Positions 1 through 6,582 are shown, numbered from the stretch's first letter. The stretch is 23,072 bases of DNA from JACQBY01 sp041486115 (GCA_041486115.1 JBGPKT010000028.1:1-23072), one strand, 5' to 3'. Made by a program: numbers and translations. The notes: generated by a model not told the origin, from the letters alone.

Positions 1-734
1 AAGCTATGGACTCAAAAGGAGCAATTTATATCAGAGCGAAAAACCTTTTGATTGAAAAAACCGAGCCAGAACAAAATCCACTTGAAAAAGGGAAATATGT
101 TGAATTATCTATTCAAGATGAAGGACCCGGAATTTCAAAAGAACTTCAAGAAAAAATATTTGATCCTTTTTTTACAACCAAACCAAAAGGGAGTGGGTTA
201 GGACTTTCTATATGTTATTCGATTATGCGAAAACATGCTGGGCACATCAAGGTGGAATCGGAGACTGGGAAAGGAACAACTTTTTTTCTTTACCTTCCAG
301 CCTCGAATCGTGGGGCTGATCCGGCTAAATTCGAGGAAGGATTAAAGAAAGGGAAAGGAAGAGTTCTTGTCATGGATGATGAGGAAGCTGTTTTAGCTGT
401 GATCAGCCCAATGCTTGAATATCTTGGTTATGAAGTGGTTATAGTTCCTGAAGGCAGTATTGGAATAGCCGAATATTTAAAATGGAAGAATAAAGACTTA
501 CCGTTTGACGTGGTTCTGACTGACCTAACAGTTCCAGGAGGTATCGGTGGAGTCGAGTTTTTGGAAAAATTAAAAGAAATCGACCCGGGGGTTAAGGTCA
601 TTGTTTCAAGCGGCTATTCAAATGATCCAGTCATCGCGGATTACCTTACAATTGGGTTCTCTGGATTCATTCTTAAACCTTACAACTTATTTGATTTAAG
701 CAAGGTCCTCTATCAAGTTATTTTTAAGGGTTAA
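1..734 (+). CDS. Hybrid sensor histidine kinase, C-terminal part (5' end outside window)
   Basis: This is the 3' part of a gene that begins before the window. The reading frame is open upstream of the first Met (an Ala codon precedes it), and that Met sits where histidine kinases have the end of the N box, so it is not the start. What remains is the ATP-binding half of a HATPase_c domain (residues counted from that Met): G1 box DEGPG at 38-42, F box FDPFF at 52-56, and the glycine-rich GSGLGLS at 62-68. A receiver domain follows at about 117-242, with acidic pair D124/D125, phospho-acceptor D173 in VVLTDLTVPGG, the S201-S202 region, and K224 of the LKP motif. Such proteins autophosphorylate on His and pass the phosphate to an attached receiver. 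The input signal is not visible. The gene is visibly richer in A/T than the genes after 1.4 kb. Confidence 0.93.
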   Translation, partial: AMDSKGAIYIRAKNLLIEKTEPEQNPLEKGKYVELSIQDEGPGISKELQEKIFDPFFTTKPKGSGLGLSICYSIMRKHAGHIKVESETGKGTTFFLYLPASNRGADPAKFEEGLKKGKGRVLVMDDEEAVLAVISPMLEYLGYEVVIVPEGSIGIAEYLKWKNKDLPFDVVLTDLTVPGGIGGVEFLEKLKEIDPGVKVIVSSGYSNDPVIADYLTIGFSGFILKPYNLFDLSKVLYQVIFKG

Positions 735-883
735 ATGGTAAATGATTTGTTTACTTGATTTTGGGCCGGTTCTTATAAAGGATGACCGTCATACTCAATG
801 GTTCGGGAATTCGGGGGGCACAATACCTCATTATTGGATTTAAAAGTTATATCGATTTGAAAATGGTAGGATTTACAAAAGAA

Positions 884-960
884 TGGTGCGCCTGGGCCGA
901 ATCGAACGGCCGACCCACAGCTTAGAAGGCTGTTGCTCTATCCGACTGAGCTACAGGCGC
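884..960 (-). tRNA. tRNA-Arg (anticodon TCT)
   Basis: On the minus strand the sequence folds as a complete cloverleaf. The acceptor arms GCGCCTG (954-960) and CAGGCGC (888-894) pair over 7 bp. A D-arm GCTCAGTCGGATAGAGC, an anticodon stem ACAGC/GCTGT with loop CTTCTAA, and a T-arm with GTTCGATTC are present. The anticodon TCT is at 924-926. The discriminator is A (887) and the CCA end is encoded (884-886). It starts 2 bp after the stop codon of the upstream minus-strand gene, so it is probably made from a longer transcript. Confidence 0.97.
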
Positions 961-962
961 AT

Positions 963-1388
963 TTAGTTTAGTTCTACCGGCGTGATTTTACTCGCCTCTA
1001 TAAAGTGCTCATGATCGCTTCCGGCCCAGCGACCCGATTTATGGTAGACCCCGAGAACAATGACCGGCGTCCCGACCTTTAAAGGAGGGGCAAAATAACT
1101 GAAAACCGTCAGTTCTGGAGAGGTCTCGTCCGTTTTCGACGACGGTCCTTCTATGACCACAATTAAAAACTCGCTTCCCCGTCTTCCCCTTCCGGGGGTT
1201 ACGGATCGAACCTGCCCCGATACCTTGACTGTTTTTCCATCGAACGCATCGGGCGTAAGGCGGATGTTTATTACCGAAACAGGATTTAAGCTCTCATGGG
1301 CTCTGCCCTCCGCCGCCAGTTGTCCGATACCGACCAGCAGAACAACCAGAAAAACCTTGAGGGATTTTACCAATTGAGCCTTGAACAA
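963..1388 (-). CDS. Small secreted protein of unknown function, possible OB-fold
   Basis: I do not recognise a named family with certainty. The product has an N-terminal signal peptide (basic start, hydrophobic FLVVLLVGIGQLAA) and a mature part of about 115 residues, so it is probably periplasmic. The pattern GKTVKVSGQVRSV, then a beta-rich middle (FLIVVIEG, ELTVFSYFAPPLKVGTPVIVLGVY), then HFIEASKI resembles small OB-fold proteins that sit in the periplasm; this is inference from the pattern only. The frame has no ATG: the longest version uses TTG at 1388 without a clear ribosome site, while a TTG at 1373 has AAGG five bases upstream and gives a cleaner signal peptide (MVKSLKVFLVV), so 1373 may be the true start. 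The gene lies between two tRNA genes on the same strand, 39 bp from tRNA-Pro and 2 bp from tRNA-Arg. Confidence 0.7.
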   Translation of the reverse strand: MFKAQLVKSLKVFLVVLLVGIGQLAAEGRAHESLNPVSVINIRLTPDAFDGKTVKVSGQVRSVTPGRGRRGSEFLIVVIEGPSSKTDETSPELTVFSYFAPPLKVGTPVIVLGVYHKSGRWAGSDHEHFIEASKITPVELN

Positions 1389-1427
1389 TACATGATTGAT
1401 AGCATCCGCTATTAGAGTAAAAAATGA

Positions 1428-1501
1428 TCGGGGCGAGAGGACTTGAACCTCCGACCCCCTGCGCCCAAGGCAGGTGCGCTACCATGCTGCGCTACGCCCC
1501 G
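1428..1501 (-). tRNA. tRNA-Pro (anticodon TGG)
   Basis: The minus strand gives a full cloverleaf: acceptor arms CGGGGCG (1495-1501) and CGCCCCG (1429-1435), D-arm GCGCAGCATGGTAGCGC, anticodon stem CCTGC/GCAGG with loop CTTGGGC, and T-arm with GGTTCAAGTCC. Anticodon TGG is at 1465-1467. The discriminator is A (1428). The bases after it read TCA, so CCA is not encoded and must be added by the nucleotidyltransferase, unlike the neighbouring tRNA-Arg. A run of six T follows directly. Confidence 0.97.
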
Positions 1502-1508
1502 ATTATAG

Positions 1509-1546
1509 TTGGGGGCCTTCGAGAAAATCACTCTCAATGCCCCCAA
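1509..1546 (-). repeat. Long hairpin between rdgB and tRNA-Pro
   Basis: A perfect 8-bp inverted repeat, TTGGGGGC (1509-1516) and GCCCCCAA (1539-1546), encloses a second short stem (TTGAGA with TCTCGAA, one bulged G) around a 7-base loop. It lies in the 83-bp gap between the rdgB stop and the tRNA-Pro 5' end. No T-run follows on either strand, so it is not a standard intrinsic terminator. In a read-through transcript it could be a processing or stability element ahead of the tRNA; that role is inference. Confidence 0.6.
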
Positions 1547-1584
1547 GCCCCGCGCTCTATCCCGGCAAAGCCGGTTGCAGAGGC

Positions 1585-2193
1585 TTATTGTCCTTTATTT
1601 TCCTTTAGAACCTCTTCGAGCTTTTTCTTCATTCTTTTTGCGGCTTTTCCTCTATGGCTTGTCCGGTTTTTTTCTTCTGCGGACATCTGGGAATAGGAAA
1701 GGCCGTTTTGCCGGAGGTAAAAAATCGGGTAATATCCGAAACCCTCTTCTCCTTTTTCATCAAGACCAATATAGCCTTCTGTCAGACCTTCTGCAACAAC
1801 AGGCTCTTTGCCCGGAATGGCCAGGGCAAGGACGGTTCTGAAACGGGCAGACCTTTTTTTTTCGGCCACCCCTTTCATGAGCGCAAGGACTTTTGCCCGG
1901 TTATCAGCGTAGGTGGCATTTTCACCCGCGAAACGGGCCGAATAAACCCCCGGAGCCCCCGATAAGGCGTCGACTTCTAGCGCCGAGTCGTCAGAAAGAG
2001 CAGGCTTACCGGTTTGTTTTGAAACTTCCGCCGCTTTTTTGATCGCATTTTCTTCGCAATTTTTTCCATCTTCCTCCACCTCTTTGACCTCTGGAAACTG
2101 GTCGAGCGTCAAGAGTTTTATCGGAAGAGAGGAGAATAACGCCATGATTTCTTTAAGTTTATTTTTATTTCGGGTCGCTAAAACAAGCTCCAT
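1585..2193 (-). CDS. rdgB: XTP/dITP diphosphatase (non-canonical purine NTP pyrophosphatase, RdgB/HAM1)
   Basis: This enzyme family hydrolyses dITP, dXTP and ITP to the monophosphate plus pyrophosphate and keeps deaminated purines out of nucleic acids. The product is 202 residues if it starts at the ATG at 2193, which gives the family's normal beginning MELVLATRNKNKLKEI; a longer frame back to 2241 would overlap rph and adds no family sequence. Motifs: N-terminal ATRNKNK (6-12), catalytic acidic segment SDDSALEVDAL (67-77), GVYSARFAG (82-90), EEKNRTSHRG (173-182). The start lies 1 bp after the rph stop, so the two are almost certainly co-transcribed and translationally coupled. Oddity: the conserved FGYDP motif reads FGYYP here, with Tyr155 in place of the Asp (codon TAC at 1729-1731), which may alter base recognition. 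Confidence 0.95.
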   Translation of the reverse strand: MELVLATRNKNKLKEIMALFSSLPIKLLTLDQFPEVKEVEEDGKNCEENAIKKAAEVSKQTGKPALSDDSALEVDALSGAPGVYSARFAGENATYADNRAKVLALMKGVAEKKRSARFRTVLALAIPGKEPVVAEGLTEGYIGLDEKGEEGFGYYPIFYLRQNGLSYSQMSAEEKNRTSHRGKAAKRMKKKLEEVLKENKGQ

Positions 2194-2194
2194 T

Positions 2195-2932
2195 TTAAGC
2201 GATTTTCCCTGTCGGAATGTCGCCGATGAGGCTCTTTTCAAGCTCTATCAACTCCAGAATCCCCTTTTTGGAATAATCGAGAAACTCTTCGAGGTCGTTT
2301 TTTGAGAAGGAACCTTTTTCGGCGGTTCCCTGAATTTCCACAAACTCTTCTTTTCCGGTCATGACCACATTCATGTCGGTTTGAGCGTTGGAATCTTCGG
2401 AATAGTCGAGATCAAGCAAAACCTCTCCTTTGACCCGGCCGACACTGATGGCCGCCAGATAATCTTTTAAAGGGTATTTTTTAATCAGGCCACGGCTCCG
2501 GCTAAGGGCCAAAGCATCGGCCAGGGCGATAAAAGAGCCGGTGATAGAAGCGGTCCGGGTTCCCCCGTCGGCCTGTATGACATCGCAATCGATCCAGAGG
2601 GTTCGTTCTCCCAGAGCGTCAAGATCAACTACGGCCCGGAGCGACCGGCCAATTAACCTTTGAATTTCGTGCGTTCGGCCTCCCTGTTTTCCTTTTGACG
2701 ATTCCCGGGGGATCCTTTCCTGGGATGATCGGGGGATCATGGCATATTCACTGGTGATCCATCCTTTTCCGGAATTCTTCAGGAATGGGGGGACCTTTTC
2801 TTCGACAGTAGCGGTACAGATGACTTTGGTATCTCCCATTTCAATTAAAACCGACCCTTCGGCATGTTTAATGAAATTTCGGGTGATTTTTACCGGCCTG
2901 ATTTCTCTATTTTTTCTTGACCCTGCTCTCAT
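2195..2932 (-). CDS. rph: Ribonuclease PH
   Basis: RNase PH is a phosphate-dependent 3'-5' exoribonuclease that trims precursor tRNA 3' ends and forms a hexameric ring. The 245-residue product matches the family along its whole length: REIRPVKITRNFIKHAEGSVLIEMGDTKVICTA-type N-terminus, WITSEYAMIPRSS, the phosphate-site region GGRTHEIQRLIGRSLRAVVD, WIDCDVIQADGGTRTASITG, and LDLDYSEDSNAQTDMNVVMT. The normal MRxDGR start is MRAGSR here. The ATG at 2932 has AAGG nine bases upstream. It heads a minus-strand block with rdgB and then two tRNA genes, so an enzyme that matures tRNA 3' ends sits upstream of tRNAs on the same strand. A clear sigma-70 promoter lies at 2987-3015. Confidence 0.97.
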   Translation of the reverse strand: MRAGSRKNREIRPVKITRNFIKHAEGSVLIEMGDTKVICTATVEEKVPPFLKNSGKGWITSEYAMIPRSSQERIPRESSKGKQGGRTHEIQRLIGRSLRAVVDLDALGERTLWIDCDVIQADGGTRTASITGSFIALADALALSRSRGLIKKYPLKDYLAAISVGRVKGEVLLDLDYSEDSNAQTDMNVVMTGKEEFVEIQGTAEKGSFSKNDLEEFLDYSKKGILELIELEKSLIGDIPTGKIA

Positions 2933-2986
2933 TGGGAATGGCCTTATCTTAATTTCCTGTTAAAAAGTTTAAAAACCAAAAGATTC

Positions 2987-3015
2987 ATTATATAAAATAC
3001 GGAGATAAAGTTCAA
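2987..3015 (-). promoter_or_regulatory. Sigma-70 promoter of the rph-rdgB block
   Basis: On the minus strand: -35 TTGAAC (3010-3015), 17-bp spacer, -10 TATAAT (2987-2992). The predicted start is near 2980, giving a leader of about 48 bases before rph. It is back-to-back with the plus-strand promoter at 3034-3062. Confidence 0.72.
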
Positions 3016-3033
3016 TGACATTTCCATACCCTG

Positions 3034-3062
3034 TTGATTAGAAGGCTCATTTTACATATAAT
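3034..3062 (+). promoter_or_regulatory. Sigma-70 promoter of the 3101 gene cluster
   Basis: -35 TTGATT (3034-3039), 17-bp spacer, -10 TATAAT (3057-3062). The predicted start is near 3069, about 30 bases before the ATG at 3101. Confidence 0.7.
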
Positions 3063-3100
3063 AACAAAACTGAACTTGAAACCGGGAACGGACGGATTAA

Positions 3101-3454
3101 ATGAGTGAATGGGAAAAGAATTTAGAAAGAAAATTAACCAAAAAGTTTTTATCTCCCAATGCCGTGCGGGATGGTTTAACCGAGAGCTATTGCGTCTTGA
3201 TTAAAAAGCTCCGGCAAAAAGAGGGGACTTTTGTGTCAGATAGCGAGATTAACAATTCCATCTTTTCTCTGGTCCGTGAGACTTACCGTGAAAACGATAT
3301 CCATTATGAAATCCCTCCCAAACCGGTGATTATTCAGGTCGACGAAATGGTCAGGAAGAAGTTAAACGTTGACCGTATTCAAAAAGAAGTTCCCGGGGCC
3401 TATTTAGATCATCAAAGGATCTGTCAGGACCTTCTCGGCCGGATGGACTCCTGA
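3101..3454 (+). CDS. Hypothetical protein, 117 residues
   Basis: No family recognised. The product is small, highly charged, without signal peptide or membrane segment, so it is probably cytoplasmic. The N-terminal half looks helical and basic (EKNLERKLTKKFLS), the middle carries SDSEINNSIFSLVRETYRE, and a short IPPKPVIIQVDEMVRKKL segment precedes the C-terminus. The ATG at 3101 is preceded by a weak GGA-rich ribosome site (GGACGGATTAA) and follows a well-formed promoter, which supports it as a real gene. It is the first gene of a plus-strand run that continues with a glycosyltransferase-like gene and hemW, though nothing in the protein links it to them. Confidence 0.7.
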   Translation: MSEWEKNLERKLTKKFLSPNAVRDGLTESYCVLIKKLRQKEGTFVSDSEINNSIFSLVRETYRENDIHYEIPPKPVIIQVDEMVRKKLNVDRIQKEVPGAYLDHQRICQDLLGRMDS

Positions 3455-3550
3455 TTCCGGCATCCATTAACGACCCTGTGCCTCGTCCTCAAGATCGCGG
3501 CCTTGTATCTGACCCCCAACAGCCGGAAAAATGTGGTTAGGAATGGTTTT

Positions 3551-4246
3551 TTGAAAGGCCTGATTGTTTTTGCGAAAAAACCTGTTTTGGGCCGGGTCAA
3601 AACCCGTCTCCAGCCGGAGGTGACTCCGGAGGAGACCTTGAAGATTTACCGCGCCTTTTCTGAAGATACAATTGAAAAAGGGGCCTCTTTTCAAGATATG
3701 CGGATATGGCTTGGGGCTTTTCCCGATTCAGATGACCCTTGGTTTCTCGAAATCTCGAAAAAATATTCCCTCCTCCTCTTTAATCAGGAGGGGAAGGATT
3801 TAGGGAAGCGGATGGAGGGGGCTTTTCACCTGTTAACCGGTGAAAAGATCGATCTTAAGGTGATTATCGGGACAGATACCCCCCATCTTCCGTTAAGTTA
3901 TATCCGGATAGCGTTTGATTATTTAAAAACCGTCCCGGTGGTGGTTGGCCCAAGTCGCGACGGAGGGTATTATCTGTTGGGGATATCGGGAGATCCTCCG
4001 CCGATTTTTGAACAGATCCATTGGAGTACCGGATCGGTTTTTAAAGAGACGGTTCAAAAATTAGAAGGGCTTAAAATTCCTTACCGGCTCCTCCCCGAGT
4101 GGTTTGATATCGATACGTATCAAAATCTGATGGATCTTTATTCCAGGCTCTCATTATCAAACCGACTTGGGGGCGCTCTTCCTGCGAGAACCTGGAGTGT
4201 TTTGAATTCAATAGAATCTTTTAAAGGAAATAGAAGCGGTGAATAA
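3551..4246 (+). CDS. DUF2064 / CofC-like nucleotidyl- or glycosyl-transferase (rSAM-associated transferase 1 family)
   Basis: The product resembles the small GT-A-fold transferase family (DUF2064, TIGR04282) described as associated with radical SAM/selenodomain proteins; the substrate is not established. Residues from the TTG at 3551: LIVFAKKPVLGRVKTRL (4-20) is the phosphate/nucleotide-binding start, GTDTPHLP (107-114) the metal-binding region, GPSRDGGYYLLG (133-144) the signature, and a C-terminal FDIDTYQNL (185-193). I chose TTG 3551 because it has AGGA eight bases upstream and places the family motif right at the N-terminus. GTG 3533 or TTG 3503 would only add unrelated residues. It overlaps hemW by 8 bp, so the two are co-translated. 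No radical SAM/selenodomain (ArsS-like) gene is adjacent, but a radical SAM-ArsM fusion lies about 15 kb away. Confidence 0.85.
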   Translation: MKGLIVFAKKPVLGRVKTRLQPEVTPEETLKIYRAFSEDTIEKGASFQDMRIWLGAFPDSDDPWFLEISKKYSLLLFNQEGKDLGKRMEGAFHLLTGEKIDLKVIIGTDTPHLPLSYIRIAFDYLKTVPVVVGPSRDGGYYLLGISGDPPPIFEQIHWSTGSVFKETVQKLEGLKIPYRLLPEWFDIDTYQNLMDLYSRLSLSNRLGGALPARTWSVLNSIESFKGNRSGE

Positions 4247-5396
4247 AACCTGTAAAAAACCGAATAACCTTGCCCTTTATCTCAATTTTCCCTTTTGTCC
4301 GGTGAAATGCCACTACTGTTCGTTTGGTTCCAGGCTCTTTCACCGGGAGACTGTTGACCGGTATATGGCGGCCCTGAAAAGGGAGATCCGCCATTATGGA
4401 GAGGACCCTCTTTTTCGGGAGAGAAGGGTCGATACGGTTTACCTCGGGGGAGGAACCCCGACGTTGATTGCCGATGAACTCCCCGGGTTACTCGATGAAA
4501 TAAAAACCCGTTTTCAAGTAGCCCCATCGGTTGAAACAACCCTTGAAGCCTATCCTTCCGGCCTGTCTGCTGAGGGCCTGTCCCGATTGAAGGAGGGAGG
4601 GTTTAACCGGATCAGTTTCGGAGTCCAATCTTTTCTCGATGAGGATTTAAACTTTTTTAACCGGGACCATACGGCCCAGGATGTTTATCAGGCCTTTAAC
4701 CAGGCCCGCCAGGCAGGTTTTAATAACATCAATCTTGATCTGATTTACGGTCTTCCGGGCCAAACGTTGGCCAGGTGGGAGGAGAATCTGTCTCTGGCTC
4801 TTGACCTGAATCCGGAGCATCTCTCGGTCTACGGATTGACGCTGGAAGACAAAACCTATTTTGACTATTTAAAGGAACATGGCCAATTCATCGAGGCCGA
4901 TGACGGTCTTCAGGGAGAGATGTACCTGGCCGCTTTGCGGCGGTTGAAGAGCCGGGGATATGAGCAATATGAAGTTTCCAATTTTGCCCGTCCCGGGTTT
5001 GATTGCCGGCATAACGTTTATTACTGGACTCAGGGGAATTTTCTCGGCTTGGGAGCGACGGCTTCTTCTTATATTGAAGGGACCCATTTTTCAAACATCT
5101 CTCCGATTGAAGGGTATATCCGAAAAATAAACGAAGAGGGATCTGCCCTGGAATACTCAGAAACGCTCGACCGCGAGGGCCGGTTTAAAGAAGCGCTTAT
5201 TTTCGGCCTCAGGAAATGTTCGGGAATTACCCTGTCCGATTTCGGCCCCGAGTATGAGGATTTTCTTGAACCCTATCGGATGAAGTTAATACGGCTGTTG
5301 GGCGAGGGGTTATTAAAAAGTGATCGTCACGACGCCTTTTCCCTGACCGATGCCGGCCTTCTTTTTTCGGACCATATTTCGATGACTTTAAGCTAA
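4239..5396 (+). CDS. hemW: HemW, radical SAM haem chaperone (HemN-like)
   Basis: HemW belongs to the coproporphyrinogen dehydrogenase-like radical SAM family, but characterised members bind haem and deliver it to respiratory proteins rather than oxidising coproporphyrinogen. The 385-residue product has the cluster motif CX3CX2C at C20, C24 and C27 (CPVKCHYCSF), the SAM-binding YLGGGTPT, GVQSFLDEDL, NLDLIYGLPGQT, and the HemW hallmark CRHNVYYW followed by GNFLGLGATASS. It lacks the long N-terminal extension of true HemN. The start is GTG at 4239, inside the upstream gene (8-bp overlap GTGAATAA), with AAAGGA ten bases upstream. A cytochrome c gene in the same window is consistent with haem use, but no direct link is shown. 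Confidence 0.94.
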   Translation: MNKTCKKPNNLALYLNFPFCPVKCHYCSFGSRLFHRETVDRYMAALKREIRHYGEDPLFRERRVDTVYLGGGTPTLIADELPGLLDEIKTRFQVAPSVETTLEAYPSGLSAEGLSRLKEGGFNRISFGVQSFLDEDLNFFNRDHTAQDVYQAFNQARQAGFNNINLDLIYGLPGQTLARWEENLSLALDLNPEHLSVYGLTLEDKTYFDYLKEHGQFIEADDGLQGEMYLAALRRLKSRGYEQYEVSNFARPGFDCRHNVYYWTQGNFLGLGATASSYIEGTHFSNISPIEGYIRKINEEGSALEYSETLDREGRFKEALIFGLRKCSGITLSDFGPEYEDFLEPYRMKLIRLLGEGLLKSDRHDAFSLTDAGLLFSDHISMTLS

Positions 5397-5410
5397 GCGA
5401 CCCTCTGCCG

Positions 5411-6088
5411 ATGAATTGGATTCTTATTTCGTTGTTAATGATTTTAACCGGGAATCCGATTCTCGCCTTAATTCTGATCCTGGTTTTCTATGGAGTTCTT
5501 GACCGGCAATATTTCGGGTTCTTCCCGCAGATATCGAAATGGATCAAACGGCGTCAGGAGATCAGCCGTTTAATGACCACCCTTTCAATTAATCCAAACG
5601 ACCTGTCTTCGCGTCTGGCCCTTGGGAGGGCTTATGTGATCAACGGAGAAGCGGAAAAAGCGGTGTCGCATCTGGAATCCGTCTTTGAGAGGATGAAGGA
5701 AATGCCGGATGCTCATTACTACCTGGGAAGGGCATACCTGAAAACAGGCGAGGCTGAAAAGGGGAAAGCGTTGATTTTAAAAACGATCGAAATGGACCCC
5801 CGATTTCAGTATGGAGAGCCTTATTTGCGTCTCGGGGAATATGTTTTGAGCGTCGGTCATTTTGAAAAAGCGCGGGAACTGCTGGAAACGTTTTGTTCGA
5901 TCCACACCTCAAGCTCTGAGGGATTATATTATCTGGGGCTGGCACATCTTGGACTCGGGAATAAAATCGATGCGGCGAAAAGCTTTAAAAAGTCGATTGA
6001 AGTCTATAAGATTTCCCCCCGGTACAAAAGACAGATTGACCGGAAATGGGCCTGGAAATCGAGAAAAACCATGGTGACCGCTCTATAA
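5411..6088 (+). CDS. Membrane-anchored tetratricopeptide-repeat protein
   Basis: The 225-residue product has a hydrophobic N-terminus that probably forms one membrane anchor or two short segments (ILISLLMILTGNPILALILILVFYGVL), then a basic stretch (KWIKRRQEISRL), then TPR-type helix pairs over about residues 55-200: SRLALGRAYVINGEAEKAVSHLE, AHYYLGRAYLKTGEAEKGKAL, PYLRLGEYVLSVGHFEKARELLE and LYYLGLAHLGLGNKIDAAKSF. The TPR part should face the cytoplasm or periplasm as a protein-interaction scaffold; no catalytic domain is present. It starts 14 bp after hemW and is the last gene of the plus-strand run. The next gene is convergent, 30 bp away. Confidence 0.85.
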   Translation: MNWILISLLMILTGNPILALILILVFYGVLDRQYFGFFPQISKWIKRRQEISRLMTTLSINPNDLSSRLALGRAYVINGEAEKAVSHLESVFERMKEMPDAHYYLGRAYLKTGEAEKGKALILKTIEMDPRFQYGEPYLRLGEYVLSVGHFEKARELLETFCSIHTSSSEGLYYLGLAHLGLGNKIDAAKSFKKSIEVYKISPRYKRQIDRKWAWKSRKTMVTAL

Positions 6089-6118
6089 GGCCCCACGATG
6101 CGTAACGCGGGGTTCGTA

Positions 6119-6508
6119 TTATGTCCAGAAAGATCTGCCAGTGTATACAGGTCTCAGTAAATCCTGCATCGAAATAATTCCGCCGATTCTGGAATCGATC
6201 GACACCGCGAGATGGCGCACCTTGTGTTTAAACATCATGTCGCTTGCGTCATTGTCAGTTTTTTGTTCATCGATGACAAAGGGGACAGACATGACCGCTT
6301 CAACCTTAACGACGTAGGTGTTTAGGTCTTTTGCAAGTAGATTCTTGATAATATCCGACTCTTCAAGAATGCCGACGATTTCAGTTCCTTTATAAACCAG
6401 AAGACTTCCGATCTTTTTTTCGGCCATAAGATTAACCGCTTCACGGATCGTTTTGGTTGCGTCTATTTTAACGGGATTTTTGGTCATAATATCTTTTATT
6501 TTTACCAT
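6119..6508 (-). CDS. CBS-domain pair protein
   Basis: The 129-residue product is a stand-alone tandem CBS (Bateman) module. CBS1 spans about 7-60 (DIMTKNPVKIDATKTIREAVNLM, then KIGSLLVYKGTEIVGILEESDII) and CBS2 about 68-120 (VEAVMSVPFVIDEQKT, then HKVRHLAVSIDSRIGGIISMQDLL). Such modules usually bind adenosine nucleotides or SAM and act as energy or ligand sensors for a partner; the partner is not evident. The ATG at 6508 has an excellent ribosome site (AGGAGAG, 7 bases upstream). Upstream is a near-consensus sigma-54 promoter (6567-6582) with repeats about 90-120 bp above the predicted start, so expression is probably activated by a sigma-54-dependent regulator in response to a specific condition. 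Confidence 0.92.
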   Translation of the reverse strand: MVKIKDIMTKNPVKIDATKTIREAVNLMAEKKIGSLLVYKGTEIVGILEESDIIKNLLAKDLNTYVVKVEAVMSVPFVIDEQKTDNDASDMMFKHKVRHLAVSIDSRIGGIISMQDLLRPVYTGRSFWT

Positions 6509-6566
6509 TGAAACTCTCCTTTTGAATAGGTATTAACCTTTGTAATGAATGACTATAATGGTTTTA

Positions 6567-6582
6567 TGCAAGTGACATGCCA
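6567..6582 (-). promoter_or_regulatory. Sigma-54 (RpoN) promoter of the CBS-domain gene
   Basis: The minus strand reads TGGCATGTCACTTGCA, which fits the RpoN consensus TGGCAYR-N4-TTGCW at every defined position. The -24 GG is at 6580-6581 and the -12 GC at 6568-6569. The predicted start is near 6556, leaving a leader of about 48 bases. No sigma-70 promoter with correct spacing is seen between it and the gene. Confidence 0.75.

Noticed and set aside
782..792. ATGACCGTCAT palindrome downstream of the histidine kinase
   Set aside because: Eleven bases only, no promoter or gene start nearby to give it a role.
1502..1507. TATAAT directly before tRNA-Pro as its -10 box
   Set aside because: It abuts the tRNA 5' end, so transcription would start inside the tRNA; no matching -35 at correct spacing.
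2194..2241. N-terminal extension of rdgB to 2241
   Set aside because: It would run inside rph in another frame; MELVLATRNKNK at 2193 is the normal family start.
6090..6111. CCCC...GGGG inverted repeat between the TPR and CBS genes as a terminator
   Set aside because: Only four to six pairs with mismatches and no T-run on either side.
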